From positions 1 to 64,000 of IMG/VR virus record IMGVR_UViG_3300032224_000723: DNA of 64,000 bases. One strand, written 5' to 3'. Below the pieces are notes generated by a model, which was not told the origin of the DNA, ran no database searches, and worked only from the letters and a program-made list of their open reading frames with translations. Both the position numbers and the translations under genes were made by a program. Below are positions 6,512-13,300 of this stretch, one piece after another. Origin of the DNA: a virus. How positions within the stretch are numbered: the stretch's first letter is position 1; every line of letters begins with the position of its first letter.

Positions 6512-7240
6512 TTAAGCTGGCGATGATCCGTTGTATCTAGTGGCGTAGTAGTTGTAATTTTGCAAGTGTTCCGCGGCGCTGAGTTCTCTAGTATACAATA
6601 ATGCGGCAGCAATTTTACCTGTGCTTTGATTGGCATTCCCACTATAACTAAAAATTTGCGGAGTTGATGCACTGCTTCTAGCACCCGTTAATGCACTTGT
6701 ACCAACTTGACTACCGTTCATATACAATGTCCAGCCAGTTGAAGTGTTAAAACTCAAACCTACATACATCCATTGGTTGGTTAAAAAAGTAGTAGGGCTA
6801 GAACTAACTTCGAAATAATTTCCGCTATTATTTCCTGCTAGCAAATAAGTACCGCTCGACCCCCACATAGTTTCTTGACCAGTTGATCCTATGATATTAT
6901 TAAAGGTTCCAGAGGAAGTCCATACTACTGCACCTTTACTATAGTTGGTGTTGGCTGGAAATATAGCACTGGCCGCTACTGCACCGTTATTGCCGGGACT
7001 ACTCCAATATGCAGTGCTAGTACCGGTGTTAACTACGGTGCCAAATGTACTACCAGTCGGTACTTGATAGAAAGTAAAATTATTTCCAAGACCACTACTG
7101 TCTGGCCATGTACTACCAGATGCATAGTTTTGCATGTCTAGATTGAACAGCAAATTAGCAGTTACTATGCCGAGTACCGGTGGATTATCAAGTACAACTC
7201 CGCCACTGATTCTAATACCCCCGGTTAATTGAATTGCCAT
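6512..7240 (-). CDS. LamG/concanavalin A-like domain protein (adhesin or fibre)
   Basis: A 242-residue protein on the minus strand. A short N-terminal glycine motif (LTGGIRISGGVVL) precedes a jelly-roll domain: LLFNLDMQNYASGSTWPDSSGLGNNFT, then a central WMYVGLSFNTSTGWTLYMNGSQVG and a final KIAAALLYTRELSAAE. This is the usual pattern of phage LamG/ConA-like glycan-binding domains. Its N-terminal motif resembles the C-terminus of the fibre-like protein at 1483-2589. Upstream on its strand are a CAATAAATAT late box (about 7261-7270) and an AAGGA ribosome site, so it is probably a late virion surface protein. Confidence 0.72.
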   Translation of the reverse strand: MAIQLTGGIRISGGVVLDNPPVLGIVTANLLFNLDMQNYASGSTWPDSSGLGNNFTFYQVPTGSTFGTVVNTGTSTAYWSSPGNNGAVAASAIFPANTNYSKGAVVWTSSGTFNNIIGSTGQETMWGSSGTYLLAGNNSGNYFEVSSSPTTFLTNQWMYVGLSFNTSTGWTLYMNGSQVGTSALTGARSSASTPQIFSYSGNANQSTGKIAAALLYTRELSAAEHLQNYNYYATRYNGSSPA

Positions 7241-7302
7241 ATATAAATCCTTAATATCTATATTTATTGGTTAAATTAGTTATAATTTGGTTATCTAAAC
7301 CG

Positions 7303-7331
7303 TTGCAAATGTCTGGCAAAGAGTGCATAAT
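7303..7331 (+). promoter_or_regulatory. Sigma70-type promoter for the HTH gene
   Basis: TTGCAA (7303-7308), 17-bp spacer, CATAAT (7326-7331), about 50 bases before the start codon. The gap 7241-7381 also carries the minus-strand late box, so it is a divergent promoter region. Confidence 0.6.
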
Positions 7332-7381
7332 ACATCTAGCTGCTAATAAAAAACGCAGTATTTAACTCAAAGGAAATTAAA

Positions 7382-7648
7382 ATGATGTTTTCAACAAAAA
7401 CAAAAACTCACAAATTGCTGGCCGCACTTCAAGCAGGCGAAGCATTGACACCTAGCCAAATCAGCAAGCGTTTTGGTATTGGTAATCCAAGTGCTGAAGT
7501 TTCACGCATCCGCCAAGCTGGCTACGTTGTTTATGCAAACAAGCGTACAGCAGGTAACGGTGTTGTTGTTACCGAGTACCGCACTGGTAAAGCAAGCCGC
7601 GCATTGATCGCCGCTGGTTACAAAGCAATGAGCATGGGCTTGGTCTAA
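7382..7648 (+). CDS. Small helix-turn-helix DNA-binding protein (HTH_39 type)
   Basis: An 88-residue protein. THKLLAALQAGEALTPSQISKRFGI forms the first helices, followed by a recognition helix around NPSAEVSRIRQAGY and a short wing (VVYANKR). This fits the winged HTH_39 family of phage proteins. The Lys/Arg-rich end suggests DNA binding. It is transcribed alone from its own promoter, has AAAGGA as ribosome site (two adjacent ATGs, 7382 and 7385) and a strong terminator. It probably regulates host or phage transcription; the target is unknown. Confidence 0.75.
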   Translation: MMFSTKTKTHKLLAALQAGEALTPSQISKRFGIGNPSAEVSRIRQAGYVVYANKRTAGNGVVVTEYRTGKASRALIAAGYKAMSMGLV

Positions 7649-7665
7649 TCCATAGCAATGCTATC

Positions 7666-7688
7666 AAAGGCGCTTAGGCGCCTTTTTT
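7666..7688 (+). terminator. Rho-independent terminator after the HTH gene
   Basis: 8-bp stem AAAGGCGC (7666-7673) / GCGCCTTT (7678-7685), loop TTAG, T tract to 7688. The next promoter's -35 begins two bases later. Confidence 0.9.
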
Positions 7689-7689
7689 G

Positions 7690-7718
7690 TTGACTGTAAA
7701 TACAAGTTGTAGTATAAT
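7690..7718 (+). promoter_or_regulatory. Sigma70-type promoter, leaderless type
   Basis: TTGACT (7690-7695), 17-bp spacer, TATAAT (7713-7718). The ATG at 7725 is only six bases after the -10, so transcription should start at or next to the start codon. Confidence 0.85.
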
Positions 7719-7724
7719 ACCAAT

Positions 7725-8546
7725 ATGAGAGTAAACGTAATTTCCGACCTACATTTAGAATTTGCTGACTTGGTTCTTCCGGGTGGCGATGTATTAATTT
7801 TGGGCGGGGATATCTGCGAAGCAAAGAACATTAAAAAAGCCGCATATGATCCCACTACCAACGAAGCCGGCAATCTTAAACGCACGGATCGTTACATTCG
7901 TTTCTTTGAAGAAGAATGTAGCAAGTATCGTGAAGTTATTTACATCATGGGAAATCATGAACACTATGGGTATCGTTTTGATAAAACCTACAATCATCTT
8001 AAAGAAAACATTCCCGCCAGTATCCACTTGTTGGAAAAAGAATCTGTGGAAATTGACGGTGTGGTGTTTGTGGGCGGTACGCTATGGACTGACCTAAACA
8101 ACCGTGATCCTATCACTGCTTATACACTAAAGAGTAGTATGAATGATTATCGAGTGATTACAAATCTTTATCCGGACAAGGGCTTGTATCACAAGTTGAC
8201 ACCTGAGCATACACTGGCTGAACACAATAAAACCAAACAGTTTATCAGTGACACAGTGGTTACGGCAGGTACAAAGCCTGTGGTTGTGGTAACACATCAC
8301 AGTCCCAGTAAATTAAGTATCAAGCCACGTTATCAAGGCGACTATCACATGAACGGTGGTTACAGCAGTGCCATGGAAGACTTTATTTTAGACCGTCCCC
8401 AGATTAAAGTTTGGACACATGGTCATACTCATGATACTTTTGATTACATGGTTGGCGGTTGTCGTGTTATCTGTAATCCACGTGGTTACACTGGCTACGA
8501 AGAACGTGCCGTAGAATTTGATCCCACTATGGGGTTTGACATTTAA
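7725..8546 (+). CDS. Calcineurin-like metallophosphoesterase
   Basis: A 273-residue enzyme with the five metallophosphoesterase motifs in order: DLHLEF (D-x-H), GGDICE (G-D), MGNHEHYG (G-N-H-E), VTHHSPS (H) and THGHTHDTF (G-H-x-H). These bind two metal ions. The family hydrolyses phosphomonoesters, phosphodiesters or cyclic nucleotides; related phage enzymes have been linked to nucleotide or RNA-end processing, but the substrate here is unknown. It has its own promoter and no Shine-Dalgarno. Confidence 0.88.
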   Translation: MRVNVISDLHLEFADLVLPGGDVLILGGDICEAKNIKKAAYDPTTNEAGNLKRTDRYIRFFEEECSKYREVIYIMGNHEHYGYRFDKTYNHLKENIPASIHLLEKESVEIDGVVFVGGTLWTDLNNRDPITAYTLKSSMNDYRVITNLYPDKGLYHKLTPEHTLAEHNKTKQFISDTVVTAGTKPVVVVTHHSPSKLSIKPRYQGDYHMNGGYSSAMEDFILDRPQIKVWTHGHTHDTFDYMVGGCRVICNPRGYTGYEERAVEFDPTMGFDI

Positions 8547-8549
8547 AGT

Positions 8550-8624
8550 CTGGCGTTAGTATAACGGATAATACAGCGGCCTTCTAAGCCGTCAATAGAG
8601 GTTCGATTCCTCTACGCCGGACCA
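8550..8624 (+). tRNA. tRNA-Arg (anticodon TCT)
   Basis: A full cloverleaf can be drawn. Acceptor CTGGCGT (8550-8556) pairs with ACGCCGG (8614-8620). D-arm GTAT/ATAC with GG in the loop. Anticodon stem GCGGC/GCCGT with loop CTTCTAA (8581-8587), anticodon TCT at 8583-8585. T-arm AGAGG/CCTCT with TTCGATT. Discriminator A, CCA encoded (8622-8624). It reads AGA, a codon used often in these AT-rich genes. Confidence 0.93.
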
Positions 8625-8642
8625 TTATTTTATATTATATCA

Positions 8643-9059
8643 ATGGCTACTAAAATTAATACTACTTTTCCAGGCTACAGTGCAATACCCACCAGCGTCT
8701 CTGTAACACCAACAACTTCCACTCCCAGTTATACAATCAATCATGGGGGTACCTACCAGATTAATACCACAACCGCTAGTCCATGGGTGACATCTGCTGG
8801 TGGTACTGGCACAAATCCAATGATCCTCGATCAAGGCGGAACTATTCATCTCAAAGGTAAAAATGCCGACATTGATATTAACGGTGTCAGTCTCACAAAG
8901 ACATTGGCTAAAATTGAAGAACGCCTGGCTATTCTAAAACCCAATGCCGCATTAGAAAAAGATTGGGAAGAACTCAAAGTACTGGGCGATGCTTACCGTA
9001 AGCTAGAAGCAGAGATTACGGAAAAAATGAAAACATGGGACATACTCAAAGAAGAATGA
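8643..9059 (+). CDS. Conserved phage virion-type protein with coiled-coil end
   Basis: A 138-residue protein in two parts. The first (to about residue 70) is a Thr/Ser/Pro-rich extended region. The second has GTIHLKGKNADIDINGVSLTKTLAKIEERLAIL followed by a helical, probably coiled-coil stretch ending KTWDILKEE. The DI-x-INGVSL...IEERLAIL block is common in small structural or chaperone-like proteins of T4-like phages. The role is not established. It overlaps the next gene by 4 nt. Confidence 0.6.
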   Translation: MATKINTTFPGYSAIPTSVSVTPTTSTPSYTINHGGTYQINTTTASPWVTSAGGTGTNPMILDQGGTIHLKGKNADIDINGVSLTKTLAKIEERLAILKPNAALEKDWEELKVLGDAYRKLEAEITEKMKTWDILKEE

Positions 9060-9253
9060 ACATCGAAGTCATCAATGACAAATACCGAATATGGTGCGGT
9101 AAGATACCAAGAAACGAAATAGACCAACGACTGCAATGGTGCGTTGATTCCTGGGGAGACAACTGGGGATTCTTTGACACTGTATTTGGTGACACTTGTT
9201 TTGTCTTTTATAGATTGGCGCATGCCAATTGGTTCAAATTAAAATACAGTTGA
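9056..9253 (+). CDS. LKW-array small protein 1
   Basis: 65 residues; start ATG 9056 overlaps the upstream stop (ATGA). It has the two hallmarks shared by the array at 9056-13285: a Trp-Cys block (RLQWCVDSWGDNWGFF) and a C-terminal F-x-F...F-x-L-K-(W/Y) signature, here FVFYRLAHANWFKLKYS. No known family is recognised. First member of the array. The promoter of the next member overlaps its stop codon. Confidence 0.65.
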   Translation: MNIEVINDKYRIWCGKIPRNEIDQRLQWCVDSWGDNWGFFDTVFGDTCFVFYRLAHANWFKLKYS

Positions 9254-9278
9254 CAGAAATATCAAAACATGCTATAAT
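9250..9278 (+). promoter_or_regulatory. Sigma70-type promoter inside the small-gene array, leaderless type
   Basis: TTGACA (9250-9255), 17-bp spacer, TATAAT (9273-9278), a perfect consensus; the next ATG (9285) is six bases downstream. Confidence 0.88.
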
Positions 9279-9284
9279 ATAGGC

Positions 9285-9461
9285 ATGAGTACTGTAACTA
9301 TTAATGGACAAACGACCAGCGTGTTCGATGCAATACAATGGTGTAGCAAAAACTTTGGACAAACATGGGGTGACTTAAAACATCAGTTTCCAGGGTGGCA
9401 CTGGAGATTTAGTTTTAAAGATCCGGAACAGGCAATGCTGTTTGCACTGAAGTGGGCATGA
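9285..9461 (+). CDS. LKW-array small protein 2
   Basis: 58 residues, MSTVTINGQTTSVFDAIQ onward. It contains the Trp-Cys block (IQWCSKNFGQTWGD) and ends FSFKDPEQAMLFALKWA, the clearest form of the array signature. Its promoter lies directly upstream and it has no Shine-Dalgarno. It is below many gene-finders' length limits, but promoter, ATGA overlap with the next member and sequence likeness support it. Confidence 0.72.
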   Translation: MSTVTINGQTTSVFDAIQWCSKNFGQTWGDLKHQFPGWHWRFSFKDPEQAMLFALKWA

Positions 9462-9670
9462 CCAGAAAGTTGAAAATCGTTGCCACAGCAAGTAAGGCTA
9501 TGGAGCTGGCTGAAGAATTAAGATCCGCGGGACTAACTAAACAAGATTTTAGCTGGAAATTTCATCCTAATATCAATGATAGGTTTTTTGGATCTAACGA
9601 ACCTAGTTATGTAATCTTTACTTTTTACGATGATGCTACAGCAACATTTTATGAACTCAAATGGGCTTAA
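9458..9670 (+). CDS. LKW-array small protein 3
   Basis: 70 residues from ATG 9458 (ATGA overlap); a GTG at 9452 is an alternative. The N-terminal half is helical and basic (KLKIVATASKAMELAEELRSAG); the C-terminus VIFTFYDDATATFYELKWA carries the signature. The Trp-Cys block is replaced by DFSWKF. Function unknown. Confidence 0.68.
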   Translation: MTRKLKIVATASKAMELAEELRSAGLTKQDFSWKFHPNINDRFFGSNEPSYVIFTFYDDATATFYELKWA

Positions 9671-9738
9671 TATGCTTACAGTAAGTTTAGTAATTACCAG
9701 TAAATATTGTTACGTGAGCCAAGACCACGTAGACAATA

Positions 9739-10050
9739 ATGAAAACAATAAACAAAGTTTTGTTGGGTTTGGCGACTGCATCAACCATTCTGGCACCAAT
9801 GGTACCTAAGAATGTCAACATCAATATCAACATGGAAGCACCAGGCCTGCCTAAAAAAGAAAGACCATACAAGTTGGTTGAAACTCAATGCAGGCTTGCA
9901 AATCAGTCAACAACCAACACAGGCATGCAAGTGTGTGAATACCACTGCAATGACGGTGACAAGTCCACTGTATACAAAACATTCCGTAGCAATGCTATGA
10001 CATGTCCAGATAAAACAAACGAAAGAATAAAGAAAACTAGCAGGCAGTAA
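9739..10050 (+). CDS. Small exported cysteine-containing protein
   Basis: 103 residues with a signal-like N-terminus (MKTINKVLLGLATASTILAP) and then a polar domain with four Cys (ETQCRLA, QVCEYHCND, MTCPD) that could form two disulfides in the periplasm. No family is recognised. It does not carry the array signature, although it lies inside the array. AGTAAATATT at 9700-9709 is a possible late box 30 bases upstream. It is followed directly, without a gap, by the next array member. Confidence 0.65.
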   Translation: MKTINKVLLGLATASTILAPMVPKNVNININMEAPGLPKKERPYKLVETQCRLANQSTTNTGMQVCEYHCNDGDKSTVYKTFRSNAMTCPDKTNERIKKTSRQ

Positions 10051-10314
10051 ATGGCTAATTCAATCAGGCTTACTACAAGTCAGTGGCACCAAATTCGACA
10101 ACTCATACGAGAAGAATATCCCACACGGGACAGCGTGTTAATAATTCGCAGTGTTATGCAAAGAGAACTGGGATTCACAACTCGATTACACAGAGAATGG
10201 ATTCCAGAATCTGGTGCCGGACAATACGATGGATATGGGAACTATCAAGAGTCAATATATTTGGATTTTGTTGACGACATCAAAGAAACATTTTTTCGAT
10301 TAAAGTATCTGTGA
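10051..10314 (+). CDS. LKW-array small protein 4
   Basis: 87 residues, starting directly after the stop of the exported protein. It ends SIYLDFVDDIKETFFRLKYL, a clear variant of the signature. The N-terminal half is helical and basic (SQWHQIRQLIREEYP); the middle is Gly/Tyr-rich. It overlaps the next start by one base (TGATG). Confidence 0.66.
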   Translation: MANSIRLTTSQWHQIRQLIREEYPTRDSVLIIRSVMQRELGFTTRLHREWIPESGAGQYDGYGNYQESIYLDFVDDIKETFFRLKYL

Positions 10315-10532
10315 TGTATACAACTATAAGAATTAATGATGGTCCGGAAATTGATTGGGACGCCATATGTTATTGGGCAGTGAATCAATTCGGTACTCCG
10401 GGTCTGGAACAACGGTTTATGTTTCTTACACATTCCGAGTGGATGGACTTCTTGTTTGTTAATGAACAAGATGCTATAATGTTTACATTAAAATGGGTGG
10501 GAAATGAAAGAAAAACCAGTACACTTAGATAA
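10314..10532 (+). CDS. LKW-array small protein 5
   Basis: 72 residues from ATG 10314. It has the Trp block (AICYWAVNQFGTPG) and the signature FLFVNEQDAIMFTLKW, here followed by about ten extra residues (VGNERKTSTLR) that overlap the next gene. Translation is probably coupled to the neighbour upstream. Confidence 0.68.
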   Translation: MYTTIRINDGPEIDWDAICYWAVNQFGTPGLEQRFMFLTHSEWMDFLFVNEQDAIMFTLKWVGNERKTSTLR

Positions 10533-10752
10533 ATTGGGCCGTGAACTTAAGGTGGGAGACTGTGTGGCGTACCCGTCACATAATACCTTGTACATTGGCA
10601 CAATAGAAAAACTACACAATAAAATGGTAGCAGTTGCTAAACTGCCTGCTGGTAGATGGGGCGGTTCGTCTAATAAGTATCCATTAGACATGGTACTGTT
10701 GGAAGGATCAGAAGTCACTATGTACGTATTAAAACACAGTATGACTCAATGA
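10504..10752 (+). CDS. Small KOW/SH3-like beta-barrel protein
   Basis: 82 residues that do not belong to the LKW family. HLDKLGRELKVGDCVAYPS, followed by LYIGTIEKLHNKMVAVAKL and PLDMVLLEG, looks like a small SH3/KOW-type barrel seen in T4-like phage hypotheticals. The start overlaps member 5 by 29 bases and has GGTGGG close upstream. It overlaps the next gene by 4 nt. Function unknown. Confidence 0.65.
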   Translation: MKEKPVHLDKLGRELKVGDCVAYPSHNTLYIGTIEKLHNKMVAVAKLPAGRWGGSSNKYPLDMVLLEGSEVTMYVLKHSMTQ

Positions 10753-10994
10753 AGTTTACTGACGTAGTACAAGATCTAATGCAATCGTGGAAGGAAAATA
10801 GATTCATTGTTGCTGGCCCTGAATTAACGGACAATGATCATTTGGTAGTATTGACTAACATTCAATACTGGACTGAACATGCAGATGAATTAACAGAATG
10901 GTGTCGCAATACACCAGGCACAGTACAAGAAGGTATGACTGTGGTGTTTGACAATGATAGTGCATTAACTTTATTTTTATTGAGGTGGTCATGA
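10749..10994 (+). CDS. LKW-array small protein 6
   Basis: 81 residues with the Trp-Cys block (ELTEWCRNTPGT) and the C-terminal MTVVFDNDSALTLFLLRWS, with Arg in place of Lys. ATGA overlaps join it to both neighbours. Confidence 0.7.
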   Translation: MKFTDVVQDLMQSWKENRFIVAGPELTDNDHLVVLTNIQYWTEHADELTEWCRNTPGTVQEGMTVVFDNDSALTLFLLRWS

Positions 10995-11230
10995 TGCTAC
11001 TTGGACACGGCACAGTGTATGGCGCACAGTATTATACTGTGGCTCCGTCCATGGCAGGTGTGTCATGGAGTGAAATGGCGGCATGGTGTAGTGAGATATT
11101 TGGTCCCAGCACTGGAAATATTTGGGGCGGCGGCACCAACGCACCCGGCGAACGTTGGTACCAAAATAATGCCAAGTTTTGGTTCCGTGAAGAAGTAGAT
11201 CGTGATTGGTTTATGCTGAGGTGGCAATGA
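10991..11230 (+). CDS. LKW-array small protein 7
   Basis: 79 residues from ATG 10991 (ATGA overlap; a second ATG follows at 10994). Trp-Cys block SEMAAWCSEIFGPSTGNIW, Gly-rich middle, C-terminus KFWFREEVDRDWFMLRWQ. Unknown function. Confidence 0.7.
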   Translation: MMLLGHGTVYGAQYYTVAPSMAGVSWSEMAAWCSEIFGPSTGNIWGGGTNAPGERWYQNNAKFWFREEVDRDWFMLRWQ

Positions 11231-11469
11231 TAGAATTAGTATTAACTGACAAACAAAAAAATCAATGGCTGAACTACGAGACTGGATATGAACAACTACA
11301 TCCCACTTTTGAAATTATCGATTATATGACGTCGTATAATTACAAATACGGCGAAGATTGGAAATGTAATAAAGTTACCATCTCTGGTCCTAAAATTTCG
11401 GAGCATTGTTACACATTAGTGTTCAACAACGAAAAAATTGCATCAACATTTATTTTAAAATGGACGTAA
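11227..11469 (+). CDS. LKW-array small protein 8
   Basis: 80 residues from ATG 11227 (ATGA). The middle reads IIDYMTSYNYKYGEDWKC and the C-terminus TLVFNNEKIASTFILKWT. It overlaps the next member by 10 bases, the longest overlap between consecutive array members. Confidence 0.7.
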   Translation: MIELVLTDKQKNQWLNYETGYEQLHPTFEIIDYMTSYNYKYGEDWKCNKVTISGPKISEHCYTLVFNNEKIASTFILKWT

Positions 11470-11687
11470 AAATAATACCTATTGCCCCTTATTGGGATAA
11501 CTTACAAGAATACCATCGTAGACACAATCCTGATGATTTAGACTTTTGGGATTGGATTAAACAAGAATATAGTGCGTATCAAGTCTATATTAAACCTACA
11601 CCCAGGGCTGATGGGGAGAAGGATTCTTGTGGTTTAATGTTCAGTGATGAAGATGACGCTGTTATGTTTACACTAAAATGGATATGA
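11460..11687 (+). CDS. LKW-array small protein 9
   Basis: 75 residues. The Trp block is DFWDWIKQEYSAY and the C-terminus LMFSDEDDAVMFTLKWI is close to the family consensus. The start ATG lies in the Trp codon region of the preceding gene's signature, so the signature DNA is used in two frames. Confidence 0.7.
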   Translation: MDVKIIPIAPYWDNLQEYHRRHNPDDLDFWDWIKQEYSAYQVYIKPTPRADGEKDSCGLMFSDEDDAVMFTLKWI

Positions 11688-11875
11688 GATATACTATAAC
11701 GCTGCCACTTAGATCCCATAATAAAGAAACTCCAGCACAGTGGGCCAGAGAACACTGTAAGAGTTACCTTAGTGCAACTTGGCATTGGGACGTTGAAGAT
11801 GAGGGTAGGTCAGAAGCGGATTATTATTTTGCAGATGAAAAAGACGCAATGACATTTTCATTGAGATGGCTATGA
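11684..11875 (+). CDS. LKW-array small protein 10
   Basis: 63 residues from ATG 11684 (ATGA). Trp block TPAQWAREHCKSYLSATWHWD; C-terminus YYFADEKDAMTFSLRWL. It is among the shortest members, in practice the two motifs plus a linker. Confidence 0.7.
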   Translation: MRYTITLPLRSHNKETPAQWAREHCKSYLSATWHWDVEDEGRSEADYYFADEKDAMTFSLRWL

Positions 11876-12129
11876 TGAAGAAGAAAGCATTAAGCGAATC
11901 CAGAGAATCGTATTACGATATAAATCCTAATCTTATATATGTTGCGTACAGTCGAGCTGATTGGTCCGATACTACCCCATGGCTAGAGGAAAATGTGGGA
12001 GAATTTAACGAAACTTGGTATAAACTGGGCAGAGACGCAATTATGTTTTTATCGCCCAATTGGCGGGGCGACGAATACCTGTTTTTACGGGACGAAGATA
12101 GGGCACTTTTCATTTTAAAATGGAGTTAG
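11872..12129 (+). CDS. LKW-array small protein 11
   Basis: 85 residues from ATG 11872 (ATGA). Trp block TTPWLEENVGEFNETWYKLG; C-terminus EYLFLRDEDRALFILKWS. Last member before the amidotransferase-like gene interrupts the array. Confidence 0.7.
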   Translation: MMKKKALSESRESYYDINPNLIYVAYSRADWSDTTPWLEENVGEFNETWYKLGRDAIMFLSPNWRGDEYLFLRDEDRALFILKWS

Positions 12130-12138
12130 GCTAAGTAC

Positions 12139-12158
12139 ATATGACAACTACGTCATAT
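12139..12158. promoter_or_regulatory. Inverted repeat at the amidotransferase start
   Basis: ATATGAC (12139-12145) and GTCATAT (12152-12158) flank AACTAC and end one base before the ATG at 12160. It could be an operator or an mRNA hairpin controlling initiation. Confidence 0.4.
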
Positions 12159-12159
12159 T

Positions 12160-12807
12160 ATGAAAAAGCCTAGAATAGCATTATTCTTACATCAACCCAA
12201 ATGTTCAATACAAAGCGGGAATGGCATTATTCGAGCACTGAGCTCGCACTACGACTTTAAAATTTTTACCAAGCACGAACTGGAACAGGGATTCTTCGAT
12301 GATGTCGACATGGTAGCTTTTCCCGGTGGGTTCGGCGACAGTGAAAGTTTCCACTCATTGTTTAGAACCAATGGCGACCTTGTTAGAGATTTTGTACAAC
12401 GTGGCGGTAGATATTTAGGAATTTGCATGGGTGCATACTGGGCAGGCAGTCATTACTTTGACATACTAGACCAAGTAGATGCAGTACAGTATCTCAGTCG
12501 CCCAGGTACTGACACACGTAGACCACATGCAAAAAATATCAGCATAACTTGGAACGGCGTACCTGACAATATGTTTTGGTATGATGGTTGTGCATTGGTT
12601 GGAGACAAAAATAAATTCGATACGGTAGCTACCTATGCCAACGGAGATGCAATGGCTATCTATCAAAATCGAATTGGCATAATTGGTTGCCATCCAGAAA
12701 GCGAACCTTTTTGGTATAACAGTTACAGTTGGATGAAACCACATTGGCATCATTATCGTCATCATGATCTATTATTGGATTTTGTTGACAGATTAATGAC
12801 AAGATAG
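12160..12807 (+). CDS. Class I glutamine amidotransferase-like protein (BPL_N type)
   Basis: 215 residues. VAFPGGFGDSESFH supplies an early Gly-rich turn, GGRYLGICMGAYWAG the nucleophile elbow (Cys), and IIGCHPESEPFW the His-x-Glu pair near the end. This arrangement is seen in the amidotransferase-like N-terminal domain of eukaryotic biotin-protein ligase and its bacterial relatives. Whether it hydrolyses glutamine or another substrate is unknown. It lies within the small-gene array, and the promoter for the next array member overlaps its 3' end. Confidence 0.75.
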   Translation: MKKPRIALFLHQPKCSIQSGNGIIRALSSHYDFKIFTKHELEQGFFDDVDMVAFPGGFGDSESFHSLFRTNGDLVRDFVQRGGRYLGICMGAYWAGSHYFDILDQVDAVQYLSRPGTDTRRPHAKNISITWNGVPDNMFWYDGCALVGDKNKFDTVATYANGDAMAIYQNRIGIIGCHPESEPFWYNSYSWMKPHWHHYRHHDLLLDFVDRLMTR

Positions 12808-12813
12808 TATAAT
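12785..12813 (+). promoter_or_regulatory. Sigma70-type promoter, leaderless type
   Basis: TTGACA (12785-12790), 17-bp spacer, TATAAT (12808-12813); the ATG at 12819 follows after five bases. Confidence 0.88.
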
Positions 12814-12818
12814 AGTCA

Positions 12819-13067
12819 ATGGCTGGCGTATTACTAAATCCTGAACATTGGGCAGAAGATAGATCTCGTCGTTGGGAATATTGGCGAAATCTTAGAGGCG
12901 CCCGGGACGAATTTTTAATAGAGTGCCCTGACGCAACTTATTTTGGAAATTGGCTGTCAGAAAAATACGGAATCAAATTACACTACGACGCTGACGGTAA
13001 CATCACTGACGAATCCACTATCATAGACGAACAAAAATATTTGTTGTTTCAATTAAAATACCTATGA
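12819..13067 (+). CDS. LKW-array small protein 12
   Basis: 82 residues. Trp block FGNWLSEKYGIKLHYDADG; C-terminus STIIDEQKYLLFQLKYL, a weaker form of the signature with Tyr for Trp. The N-terminus is charged and Trp-rich (RRWEYWRNLRGARDEF). It overlaps the next gene by 4 nt. Confidence 0.66.
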   Translation: MAGVLLNPEHWAEDRSRRWEYWRNLRGARDEFLIECPDATYFGNWLSEKYGIKLHYDADGNITDESTIIDEQKYLLFQLKYL

Positions 13068-13285
13068 ACTTAGTTGTTAAATTTATATCCCCTTTGCGAG
13101 TAGAGATTTGGGCAGCGCCTATGACCATGGATGGACTTAGAGATCATCATATGGAACTAGTACAAGACTGGGTAGAGCAATTAGAGCTTGGTCATAGAAT
13201 GGCATTCAACCAGTGGAAACTTAACGCTGAATCCGCCATGAGTGCATTTGTGCTTTATTGGCACGGAAAACAAATTGACAAATAA
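13064..13285 (+). CDS. LKW-array small protein 13 (divergent)
   Basis: 73 residues with a Trp block (ELVQDWVEQLELG) and a degenerate end (NAESAMSAFVLYWHGKQ) that keeps the spacing of Ala, Phe and Trp. It is assigned to the array mainly by position, size and the ATGA overlap. Confidence 0.58.
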   Translation: MNLVVKFISPLRVEIWAAPMTMDGLRDHHMELVQDWVEQLELGHRMAFNQWKLNAESAMSAFVLYWHGKQIDK

Positions 13286-13286
13286 C

Positions 13287-13294
13287 AGTAAATA
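13287..13294 (+). promoter_or_regulatory. Late-type box AGTAAATA, leaderless type
   Basis: Six bases before the ATG at 13301, inside an inverted repeat (AACAGT...ACTGTT). No Shine-Dalgarno follows. Confidence 0.5.
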
Positions 13295-13300
13295 ACTGTT

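Noticed and set aside
9672-9806. 44-codon frame between array members 3 and the exported protein
   Set aside because: Mostly overlaps the exported gene in another frame and has no motif or ribosome site.
12466-12765. 99-residue minus-strand frame inside the amidotransferase-like gene
   Set aside because: Antisense shadow of a strong plus-strand gene, no promoter or ribosome site.
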